Assembly (NCBI GenBank): GCA_017615135.1
Contig: JAGAAU010000197.1
Location: 1-7,174, forward strand
Origin: Bacteroidales bacterium
Lineage (GTDB): Bacteria; Bacteroidota; Bacteroidia; Bacteroidales; UBA932
Reading direction: 5' to 3'
DNA length: 7,174 nt
The translations under genes were made by a program, and so were the position numbers. Each line of letters opens with the position of its first letter. Position 1 is the first letter of the stretch. Shown here piece after piece: positions 1-5,139 of the stretch. Below the pieces are notes generated by a model. It was given only the letters and a program-made list of their open reading frames with translations, did no database searches and was not told the origin of the DNA.

Positions 1-171
1 TACCCTATGCCGCTGTTTACCGGAGGGAAGGACGATGTTTACGTGGGCCGCGTGCGCAAGGACCTTGCAAGCGACAACGGAATTACTTTCTGGCTCTCCG
101 GCGACCAGATTAAGAAAGGCGCCGCACTTAACGCCGTGCAGATTGCAGAATACCTTATCAGCAAGAAGTAG
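1..171 (+). CDS. asd: Aspartate-semialdehyde dehydrogenase, C-terminal end (partial)
   Basis: Only the last 56 residues and the TAG stop are in the window; the gene enters from the left edge in frame 1. The enzyme reduces aspartyl phosphate to aspartate semialdehyde in the cytoplasm, the branch point to lysine/diaminopimelate, threonine and methionine. The fragment shows the conserved C-terminal blocks of the family: [11 protein letters not shown] at fragment residues 11-21 and, near the end, [18 protein letters not shown], which forms part of the dimer and NADP-binding region in known members. The stop lies one base before the ATG of the aminotransferase gene, so the two are probably cotranscribed; both act in aspartate-related metabolism. 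The assignment rests on motif recognition of a short C-terminus, but the match to the family pattern is strong. Confidence 0.88.
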   Translation, partial: YPMPLFTGGKDDVYVGRVRKDLASDNGITFWLSGDQIKKGAALNAVQIAEYLISKK

Positions 172-172
172 T

Positions 173-1378
173 ATGTTGAAGATTTCCGAAAAGTCAGCGG
201 CGATGCCCGCTTCCGCAATAAGAAAACTGGTACCGTTCGCAGACGCCGCAAAGGCAGCCGGCACCAAGGTGTATCACCTCAACGTGGGTGCGCCGGACAT
301 TAAGTCTCCGCGCTGCGCTGTAGATGCCGTGGTAGACAAGTGCAAGGGAATGCATCACCTGTCTTACACTAACTCTGCGGGCCTCATAGAGCTGCGCCGC
401 GACATGGTGGAGAAATACTATAAGAAGATAGGTATCAACATCGATGTCAGCGAAATACTCATCGACGTTGCCGGCAGCGAGGCCTTTTCCGTGGCGATGC
501 AGATTGCGGCCGACCGGGGCGACGAAATCATCGTCGTAGAGCCCTTCTATACGAATTACAACACCTTTGCCTTCCTAAACGGAATTACGCTCAAGGCGGT
601 GAAGACCGATATCCGCGAGGGCTTCAAGGTGCCCGGCATCGAAGCGTTCGAAGCCCTGCGCACAGACCGCACCAAGGCCGTTCTTATCAGCAATCCCTGC
701 AACCCTTCGGGCAAGCTGTTCAGCAAGGAGGAACTGCTCCAGATCGGCGAGTTCTGCCGCAAGCATGACCTTTTCCTCATCTCAGACGAGGTTTACCGCG
801 AATTCTGCTATACAGACGAACCGCATTTCAGCGCCATCAACATTCCCGGCTGCGAGCAGAACGTAATTATCGCAGATTCGGTGTCCAAGCGCTACAATCT
901 CTGCGGCGCTCGAATCGGCTGCATGGTATCGCATAACAAGGACGTGATGGCCGCCGCGATGAAGTTCGCGCAGTCCCGCCTCTGTCCTCCCGTTTTCGGG
1001 CAATGGGCCGCCCTGGGCGCGCTTGACACTCCCCAGTCTTACTTCGACGAGGTGCGGGAGGAGTATATCCGCCGCCGCGACTGTGCGATCGAAGCCCTGA
1101 ACAAAATGCCCGGAGTATTTACCCCCGTGCCGATGGGCGCATTCTATACTGTTGCCGAACTGCCTGTAGACGACGCGGAGACTTTCGCCAAATGGCTCCT
1201 TACCGATTTCCGCAAGGACGGCGAGACGGTGATGGTCACCCCTGCGGCATCCTTCTACAAGACTCCGGGCGCAGGCAAGCGCCAGGTGCGCATAGCCTAC
1301 GTCCTAGAGGTTCCCGAACTGAAAAAGGCCATGGTCCTGCTCGCCACCGCCATCGAGCAGTATCCGGGAAGGATTTAG
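173..1378 (+). CDS. PLP-dependent aminotransferase, class I/II (aspartate aminotransferase-like)
   Basis: A complete 401-residue protein, a normal length for fold-type I aminotransferases. It should move an amino group between an amino acid and a 2-oxo acid using pyridoxal phosphate in the cytoplasm. Visible motifs are N174-PCNPSG-180 (the NPxNPTG loop), D205 and Y208 in SDEVY (pyridine-ring contacts), SVSK with the Schiff-base lysine K239, R247 in GARIG (phosphate contact), and R373 in QVRIAY, the expected substrate carboxylate-binding arginine. The ATG at 173 was chosen because it lies one base after the asd stop and gives a family-like N-terminus; the frame stays open upstream to 35 but that part overlaps asd. 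No strong Shine-Dalgarno sequence is visible. Linkage to asd suggests aspartate or a related amino acid as substrate, but specificity cannot be read from sequence. The last 100 bp are duplicated at 2740-2839. Confidence 0.9.
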   Translation: MLKISEKSAAMPASAIRKLVPFADAAKAAGTKVYHLNVGAPDIKSPRCAVDAVVDKCKGMHHLSYTNSAGLIELRRDMVEKYYKKIGINIDVSEILIDVAGSEAFSVAMQIAADRGDEIIVVEPFYTNYNTFAFLNGITLKAVKTDIREGFKVPGIEAFEALRTDRTKAVLISNPCNPSGKLFSKEELLQIGEFCRKHDLFLISDEVYREFCYTDEPHFSAINIPGCEQNVIIADSVSKRYNLCGARIGCMVSHNKDVMAAAMKFAQSRLCPPVFGQWAALGALDTPQSYFDEVREEYIRRRDCAIEALNKMPGVFTPVPMGAFYTVAELPVDDAETFAKWLLTDFRKDGETVMVTPAASFYKTPGAGKRQVRIAYVLEVPELKKAMVLLATAIEQYPGRI

Positions 1379-1458
1379 TTCCGGGGATTCATTTCCTCTG
1401 CATACATCGTCTCGAAGATGCTTCGGAGACGCGCTTCGTCGCGGATGATGTCGCGGAG
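1279..1458. repeat. 180-bp direct repeat, left copy (aat/HD 3'-3' junction)
   Basis: Aligned to 2740-2919 this block matches at 176 of 180 positions with no gaps. The first 100 bp are the coding end of the intact aminotransferase gene. The last 84 bp (1375-1458, a 4-bp overlap) are the reverse-strand 3' end of the HD gene whose intact copy lies after the right repeat. The four differences are one base at the V/I codon of aat, one silent base, and two bases that change HD residues S/P and D/N. Identity stops abruptly at both ends, though a gapped, weak resemblance may continue for about 20 bp past 1458. Confidence 0.95.
1375..1458 (-). pseudogene. HD-domain gene remnant (last 27 codons plus stop)
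   Basis: Read on the minus strand, this stretch encodes the last 27 residues of the HD-domain protein, from the LRDIIRDEARL segment to a TAA stop, and differs from the intact copy (2836-3468) only near the end (NPRN in place of NSRD). Upstream on the minus strand the similarity is lost at 1459, so no catalytic part of the HD domain is present. It is a duplicated gene end with no expected function. Its stop overlaps the aat stop, as the intact HD stop overlaps the second aat end. Confidence 0.85.
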
Positions 1459-1472
1459 CCACCAGGTACGCC

Positions 1473-1568
1473 GTTTTGCTCAAAAAGGCCCTGTTTTGCA
1501 TAAATCCATGTACCCTGGGTACACCATTTTGTTCAAAAACAACACATTTTGCATAAAACCATGTGCCT
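1473..1568. repeat. Imperfect 43-bp direct repeat pair, AT-rich, 53-bp period
   Basis: The copies are 1473-1515 and 1526-1568 and agree at about 32 of 43 positions. Each begins with a small palindrome TTTTG-NN-CAAAA (1474-1485 and 1527-1538). Each then carries TTTTGCATAAA and CCATGT at the same spacing, with a less conserved 6-bp stretch between. The base composition is clearly more AT-rich than the surrounding coding DNA. No function is recognised; candidates are protein-binding sites, the remains of a small mobile element, or an old duplication. Confidence 0.7.
1509..1523. repeat. 15-bp palindrome TGTACCC-T-GGGTACA
   Basis: The two 7-bp arms are perfect and separated by one base. The palindrome straddles the end of the first 43-bp repeat copy (1473-1515). 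Such a short-spaced perfect palindrome suits a dimeric DNA-binding protein better than an RNA hairpin, since a one-base loop cannot form without opening stem pairs. It may also be incidental. Confidence 0.5.
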
Positions 1569-1591
1569 TTTCAACTGCGTGGTTCGACATC

Positions 1592-1650
1592 ACGCGGAGA
1601 CATTTGCCAAATGGCAGCTCACCGATTTCCGCAAAGACGGCAAGACGGTG
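1592..1650 (+). pseudogene. Diverged aminotransferase (aat) fragment
   Basis: Aligned without gaps to 1173-1231 of the intact aminotransferase gene, with 52 of 59 bases identical (about 88%). In the aat frame it reads AETFAKWQLTDFRKDGKTV where the intact gene has AETFAKWLLTDFRKDGETV, so most changes are silent or mild. That pattern implies divergence while under coding constraint, or origin from a related allele. Similarity fades before 1592 and stops sharply at 1650, one base before a hairpin. Together with the aat 3' end at 2740-2839 it forms the two halves of a second, interrupted aat copy, in correct order and orientation. Confidence 0.8.
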
Positions 1651-1651
1651 G

Positions 1652-1687
1652 GGGGATAGCCCCGCAGGGGCGTACCGCTCTATCCCC
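1652..1687. repeat. Nested hairpin at the end of the aat fragment
   Basis: The outer arms GGGGATAG (1652-1659) and CTATCCCC (1680-1687) pair perfectly. An inner stem of CCCC (1660-1663) with GGGG (1667-1670) closes on a GCA loop. There is no T-tract after it, so it is not a standard intrinsic terminator. It starts right where aat similarity ends, so it may mark the left boundary of the rpn insertion, or act as a transcription barrier in front of rpn. Confidence 0.6.
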
Positions 1688-1733
1688 TTCCGGCCATTCG
1701 AGCTGTGCGCTCCAGGAAACCGGCTCATGCAGA

Positions 1734-1785
1734 TTTTTACGTTTTCGTGAAATCTTTTTACGTTTTCGGCACTTTTTTACGTTTT
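1734..1785 (+). repeat. Three TTTTTACGTTTT repeats upstream of rpn
   Basis: The exact 12-mer occurs at 1734-1745, 1755-1766 and 1774-1785, with start-to-start spacing of 21 and 19 bases, about two helical turns. The block ends 37 bp before the rpn ATG. Regular two-turn spacing on one DNA face is what cooperative binding sites for a regulator would show; an array of recombinase sites or an UP-like AT-rich promoter block are alternatives. There are too few copies and the spacers are too short for a CRISPR array. Confidence 0.7.
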
Positions 1786-1792
1786 ATCGGCA

Positions 1793-1800
1793 TACTATTG
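1793..1800 (+). promoter_or_regulatory. Weak candidate -7 box for rpn
   Basis: TACTATTG differs from the Bacteroidota consensus TAnnTTTG at one position and lies 22 bp before the rpn ATG, a sensible distance. No clear -33 TTG is seen about 20 bp upstream; the third TTTTTACGTTTT copy occupies that place. Low certainty. Confidence 0.3.
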
Positions 1801-1822
1801 CGTTCCTAAATTTTTATGCTTT

Positions 1823-2713
1823 ATGGAACAGATATTTGCCAACCTGACGTACGACGAAGCCTTCAAACTCGTCGTCTTCGCACCGGGGAACGAACCCCTC
1901 ATCATCCAGATGCTCGAGCTGCTGATCCCAGAAAAGAAAATCAAGACACTGGTCCTGCGCGACAGGGAGCAGCACGGTTTTGCGATTTCCGATAAAAACG
2001 TTACATTTGACTGCTACTGCACGGGGGACGACGGCGAGAGCTTCATCGTGGAGATGCAGAACGCTCCACAGAGGAGTTTTGCCGACCGGATGCTCTGCTA
2101 CGCCACCTTTCCACTGCGCGAGCAGTTGGAGCAGAAGATACGCACGAGGCGGGAGGCGGCGACCAGGGGCGAGGCAGTCGACACGATGGACTACAGACTG
2201 ATGCCGGTGTACGTAGTAAGCCTCGTGAACTTCTCGCTCCCACACGAGAGCGATGAGACGCTGGAGGGCGGGCTGCTTAGCCGCTATGAGTTGCGGAACC
2301 CTCACAGCGGGGAATTAATGACAAGGGCGCTGAATTTCGTCTACCTGGAACTGGGCCGCCTGAAGTGGGGCCAGAACGAGGCAAAGAAATGTACAACACG
2401 GCTGGAACAGTTCGCCTGGTCGCTCAAGTACATGCACACGGTGAAGGAGCGCCCCGGAAACTTTGAAGACGAGTTTATAAGAAAACTGTATGAACGGTCT
2501 GCCTTCGCCAATATGGACGTGGCGACGCAGCACAAATATGAAAGCATCATGAGGACCGAAATCGATATCATCGCACAGAAGGCCTGGGTCCGGGAAGAAG
2601 GACGGACCGAAGAACGGGCAGTCATCGCCCGCAGTTTGCGGGATATGGGAATTTCTCCCGAGCAGATTGCGAAGGCGACCGGCTTGTCCATCGAGGCCAT
2701 CGCTTCCTTGTAA
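1823..2713 (+). CDS. Rpn family recombination-promoting nuclease / putative transposase (PD-(D/E)XK)
   Basis: An intact 296-residue protein in the usual Rpn length range. The N-terminal half carries the nuclease core: DEAFKLVF near residues 11-19, the first acidic residue D63 in VTFDCYC, then E77 and Q79 in FIVEMQ. The E-x-Q form of the PD-(D/E)XK motif is common in this family. A core strand PVYVVSLVNF follows at 128-137. The C-terminus (about 258-296) has the family's EGRTEER stretch and a final helix-turn-helix-like segment, RDMGISPEQIAKATGLSIEAI. Related RpnA proteins are DNA endonucleases that promote RecA-independent recombination, and some act in phage defence. The ATG at 1823 lacks a Shine-Dalgarno sequence, as is usual in Bacteroidota. 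The gene lies between duplicated gene ends, fitting recent recombination; whether this protein caused it is unknown. Confidence 0.88.
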   Translation: MEQIFANLTYDEAFKLVVFAPGNEPLIIQMLELLIPEKKIKTLVLRDREQHGFAISDKNVTFDCYCTGDDGESFIVEMQNAPQRSFADRMLCYATFPLREQLEQKIRTRREAATRGEAVDTMDYRLMPVYVVSLVNFSLPHESDETLEGGLLSRYELRNPHSGELMTRALNFVYLELGRLKWGQNEAKKCTTRLEQFAWSLKYMHTVKERPGNFEDEFIRKLYERSAFANMDVATQHKYESIMRTEIDIIAQKAWVREEGRTEERAVIARSLRDMGISPEQIAKATGLSIEAIASL

Positions 2714-2739
2714 AGATAAGGCAACGCGCAAAAGGAGCG

Positions 2740-2839
2740 GCGCCAGGTGCGCATAGCCTACGTCCTAGAGGTTCCCGAACTGAAAAAGGCCATGATCCTG
2801 CTCGCCACCGCCATTGAGCAGTATCCGGGAAGGATTTAG
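2740..2839 (+). pseudogene. Second aminotransferase (aat) 3' end remnant
   Basis: This is the last 100 bp of aat including the TAG stop, 98% identical to 1279-1378; the coding changes are V to I in KKAMVLL plus one silent base. It begins 26 bp after the rpn stop without its own start and has no upstream aat sequence until the diverged piece at 1592-1650. It is not expected to be translated as a functional product. Its stop overlaps the stop of the intact HD gene on the other strand. Confidence 0.88.
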
Positions 2840-2919
2840 TCCCGGGAATTCATTTCCTCTGCATACATCGTCTCGAAGATGCTTCGGAGACGCGCTTCGT
2901 CGCGGATGATGTCGCGGAG
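2740..2919. repeat. 180-bp direct repeat, right copy (aat/HD 3'-3' junction)
   Basis: This is the partner of 1279-1458, in the same orientation and offset by exactly 1461 bp. In this copy the HD half is part of the intact HD gene while the aat half is the remnant; the reverse holds for the left copy. Each functional gene thus sits outside the segment and keeps its natural 3' end. Confidence 0.95.
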
Positions 2920-3468
2920 TTGCGCCAGGGGCGTTTCGTTGGGGGAACCGGGAATAAGCAGGTGGAGATAGCCCCCTTCGGCGTATTTCTCTCTCAGATG
3001 CTCGAGCATCCGCAGCCAGTGTCCCTCCTTATCAAGCTGCGGATAGTGTGCGAAACCGTACTGGACAATGCGACGGATGATGGTCAGTGGCTCGATCATG
3101 CGGTCTGCTTCGGCTACCAGCGCTCCGTAAAGGCTTCGCGGCGCTGTTTGCGCTGATGCGCGATGATCCTCGGCGGCTTGCGCGATCGTTTCAATCTGCT
3201 GCGCGTCGAACCATCGGCGGAGTTCCGCGTCGGCACGGATAATCCTGCCGCTTTCCAGGTGGTGCGTCTTACGGTCTACGGAGAGCCCCAGGTCGTGGCA
3301 AGCTGCCGCCGTATAGAGCATTTCTTCGTCGATATCGAAGGTTTTCCCCATCTCCAACGCCCGCTCGATGACCTTGCGGGCGTGGTCTTCCCTATGCGCC
3401 TTGTCGAAAGCGGCATAACAGGGAATCACGCATTCCTCTATGTATTTCTGCAGACTTTGCCGGATCAT
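2836..3468 (-). CDS. HD-domain metal-dependent phosphohydrolase, substrate unknown
   Basis: A 210-residue protein with the HD signature spread in order: H25 and H29 in AHREDH, the H58-D59 pair in AAACHDLG, and D122 in VAEADRMIE as the likely distal aspartate; H69/H70 and H102 (EDHR) may help bind a second metal. HD enzymes cleave phosphate esters of nucleotides or similar compounds, and this one gives no hint of which. It has no signal peptide, so it is probably cytoplasmic. The start is 19 bp after the cstA stop on the same strand, so it is probably the last gene of a nadE-cstA-HD unit. Its final 84 bp belong to the 180-bp repeat, and its TAA stop overlaps the aat-remnant stop on the other strand. 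The family call is firm; no specific function is claimed. Confidence 0.82.
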   Translation of the reverse strand: MIRQSLQKYIEECVIPCYAAFDKAHREDHARKVIERALEMGKTFDIDEEMLYTAAACHDLGLSVDRKTHHLESGRIIRADAELRRWFDAQQIETIAQAAEDHRASAQTAPRSLYGALVAEADRMIEPLTIIRRIVQYGFAHYPQLDKEGHWLRMLEHLREKYAEGGYLHLLIPGSPNETPLAQLRDIIRDEARLRSIFETMYAEEMNSRD

Positions 3469-3487
3469 CGGTAACGAAGAGAAGTCT

Positions 3488-4933
3488 TTATAACTTCTTC
3501 CGCTTCGCCCAGAAGAAAATACAGGCTGAGAGCACGAAGGTTACGGCGCCGATCAGCGGGGCGTAATCCTGCGGTATTCTGAAGCCGATTTTGGCCGTGA
3601 GGATGAAAGTGGTACAGACCGCCGTCATGAAGCAGGCCGGCAGCAGCGTTATCAGATAGTATAGGGTTCCCGTCCGGTGCTGTACCAGAAATACGGTAAG
3701 TGTCCAGAAGGTGAAGATAGACAGCGTCTGGTTAGCCCAGCCGAAGTATCCCCAGAGCACGTTGAATCCCTGTGCATCCAGGATGTTATAGACCAGCAGG
3801 CCGCCTGTTGCTATGAAAAGGCACATGCTTACGGCCAGACGGTTCTTTATAGGCTTCTGATTAAGGTTCAGGGCATCGGCCACCATCAGACGTGCAGAGC
3901 GCAGAGCCGTATCGCCGCTGGTGATAGGGGCCGCCACCACTCCTAGTATGGCAAGTATGCTGCCGAAGGTTCCCAGCCAGTATTTAGACACCTTGGTAAC
4001 CACTGCAGGAGCAGCCACAATGCCGTCGGCGCCCATTTCCACATTGCCGCCAGCGAAGAAGAACCAGGACGAGACGGTTGCCCAAATGAGGGCGATTACA
4101 CCTTCGGTAATCATTGCACCATAGAACACAGGCCGTCCCATCTTCTCATTGCCGATACAGCGTGCCATAAGCGGAGACTGCGTTGCATGGAAGCCGCTCA
4201 CGGCACCGCAGGCGATGGAAATGAAGAGGCACGGGAAAATGCGGCCGCCGTCCGGATTACGGTTCGCCAGCCCGTCCCAGACTTCAGGAATACCGGCAGG
4301 CCATTTGCCGATAAGGCAGGCCAGCAGCGCTACCGCCATAAAAATCAGCGCAACGGCAAAGACCGGATAAATTTTTCCTATCAGTTTGTCGATGGGGACC
4401 ATAGTAGCGATAACATAGTATAACAGGATAATGCCTACCCAGATAAGTACGGCAGACTTCGTTCCGCCACCAATCATATCGCCAAGGATGAGAGCAGGGC
4501 TGTAGACGAATACGGCAGCCACCAGCAACAACATAAAGACGGCAAAGAACAGCATCAGTTTGCGCGTCCTGCCGCCAAGATAAGTACCGACAAGATCCGG
4601 GAGCCCCTTGCCGCCGTGACGCACGGACAGCATGCCGGAGAGGTAATCATGCACCGCACCGCCGAAGATGCAGCCGAAAACTATCCACAGGTAACAGGAA
4701 GGGCCGTACATTGCGCCGAGGATAGCTCCGAAAATGGGGCCGGTGCCGGCGATGTTCAGGAACTGAATCATAAACACCTTCCAGGACGGCATAACAACGT
4801 AGTCTACCCCGTCGGTCATCGTGTGGGCGGGCGTTGGACGCGCAGGATCCGCACCGAACACTTTCTCTACAAATCTTCCATACAACAGATAGCCAATCAC
4901 CAGAAGGGCTATGCTAATCAACATCGAGTACAT
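3488..4933 (-). CDS. cstA: Carbon starvation protein A family transporter (short form)
   Basis: A 481-residue, very hydrophobic inner-membrane protein with many predicted transmembrane helices. In order it shows a first helix at about 4-20, FLNIAGTGPIFGAILGAMYGP at 58-78, GGAVHDYLSGMLSVRHGG at 91-108, SGFHATQSPLMARC at 246-259, PITSGDTALRSARLMVAD at 336-353 and FGWANQTLS at 397-405, ending in a basic tail AKRKKL. These blocks are hallmarks of CstA. E. coli CstA and BtsT, about 700 residues, take up peptides or pyruvate under nutrient limitation; the shorter form here is common in anaerobes and its substrate is less certain. The first ATG (4933) gives MYSM and M4 is a possible alternative start. 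No clear -7 promoter box is visible upstream; the palindrome-bounded 156-bp element lies between nadE and this start. Confidence 0.93.
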   Translation of the reverse strand: MYSMLISIALLVIGYLLYGRFVEKVFGADPARPTPAHTMTDGVDYVVMPSWKVFMIQFLNIAGTGPIFGAILGAMYGPSCYLWIVFGCIFGGAVHDYLSGMLSVRHGGKGLPDLVGTYLGGRTRKLMLFFAVFMLLLVAAVFVYSPALILGDMIGGGTKSAVLIWVGIILLYYVIATMVPIDKLIGKIYPVFAVALIFMAVALLACLIGKWPAGIPEVWDGLANRNPDGGRIFPCLFISIACGAVSGFHATQSPLMARCIGNEKMGRPVFYGAMITEGVIALIWATVSSWFFFAGGNVEMGADGIVAAPAVVTKVSKYWLGTFGSILAILGVVAAPITSGDTALRSARLMVADALNLNQKPIKNRLAVSMCLFIATGGLLVYNILDAQGFNVLWGYFGWANQTLSIFTFWTLTVFLVQHRTGTLYYLITLLPACFMTAVCTTFILTAKIGFRIPQDYAPLIGAVTFVLSACIFFWAKRKKL

Positions 4934-4976
4934 TATACCTATTAATTTAGTCTATTTAATGCCTACAGCGGGTTGC

Positions 4977-5132
4977 CTATGCAGGCAGTGTGTTCCCCTC
5001 AGGTTGCCTTCGCATCGCTCATCCCTCCGCTGCGTCGTGCCCGGCTGCGACCGGGCATCTCCTTGCGGCCCCTCCCATTGACGAGGCCATGGGTGGCCAC
5101 GGGCCCCTGAGGGGAACACACTACCTGCATAG
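4977..5132. repeat. 156-bp element bounded by 27-bp inverted repeats
   Basis: The arms 4977-5003 and 5106-5132 are inverted complements at 26 of 27 positions (single mismatch at 4986/5123); their core is GTGTGTTCCCCTCAGG and its complement. The interior is GC-rich, encodes no plausible gene and holds a smaller hairpin (5038-5057). It starts 7 bp after the nadE stop in the direction of transcription and ends 43 bp before the cstA start. It could be a MITE-like or REP-like dispersed repeat, or a long stem-loop that ends nadE transcription or protects mRNA ends. The arm quality rules out chance, but the class cannot be told from one copy. Confidence 0.75.
5038..5057. repeat. Internal hairpin of the 156-bp element
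   Basis: TGCCCGG (5038-5044) and CCGGGCA (5051-5057) pair perfectly around a 6-base loop. It sits near the middle of the element and would form the tip of a long folded structure on either strand. There is no T-run beside it, so it is not a plain intrinsic terminator. Confidence 0.6.
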
Positions 5133-5139
5133 CACCGAA

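Larger units (their letters stand above)
1379..1822. other. Gene-free mosaic region between aat and rpn
   Basis: These 444 bases contain no convincing intact gene. In order they hold the HD gene remnant (to 1458), an AT-rich pair of imperfect repeats with palindromes (1473-1568), a diverged aminotransferase fragment (1592-1650), a nested GC-rich hairpin (1652-1687), an unassigned stretch (1688-1733), three TTTTTACGTTTT repeats (1734-1785) and the rpn leader. Several small ORFs cross the region but follow remnants or antisense frames. The patchwork of gene scraps marks this as a rearrangement site rather than a simple regulatory region. Confidence 0.8.
1459..2739 (+). mobile_element. Putative rpn-carrying inserted segment between 180-bp repeats
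   Basis: Everything unique between the two 180-bp repeats, 1281 bp, centres on the Rpn-family gene. Together with one repeat it makes a 1461-bp unit whose loss by homologous recombination would restore convergent aat and HD genes. The narrower insertion may be about 1651-2739, because an aat fragment ends at 1650 and the aat sequence resumes at 2740, missing 47 bp of aat (1232-1278). No insertion-sequence terminal inverted repeats or short target duplications are visible. Rpn proteins are linked in the literature to RecA-independent recombination, which makes active movement plausible, but here that is inference. Confidence 0.45.

Noticed and set aside
35..172. Upstream extension of the aminotransferase frame to an ATG at 35
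   Set aside because: It would overlap asd almost entirely, gives a low-complexity non-family N-terminus, and the ATG at 173 fits both the asd stop and the family length.
1652..1687. Standard intrinsic terminator for aat
   Set aside because: The hairpin lies over 270 bp past the aat stop and has no T-tract on either side.
1192..1750. Plus-strand ORFs at 1192-1503 and 1418-1750
   Set aside because: They run in shifted frames through the aat end, the HD remnant and the repeat region, and have no family features.
1734..1785. CRISPR array
   Set aside because: Only three 12-bp units with spacers of about 7-9 bp; no cas genes nearby.
1814..2305. 163-codon ORF on the minus strand across rpn
   Set aside because: It is antisense to a well-supported Rpn gene and shows no recognisable domain or plausible composition of its own.
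1471..2735. Insertion-sequence-type terminal inverted repeats around rpn
   Set aside because: A TTTTGC-containing stretch near 1474 and its complement near 2728 pair only over a few bases; not better than chance.
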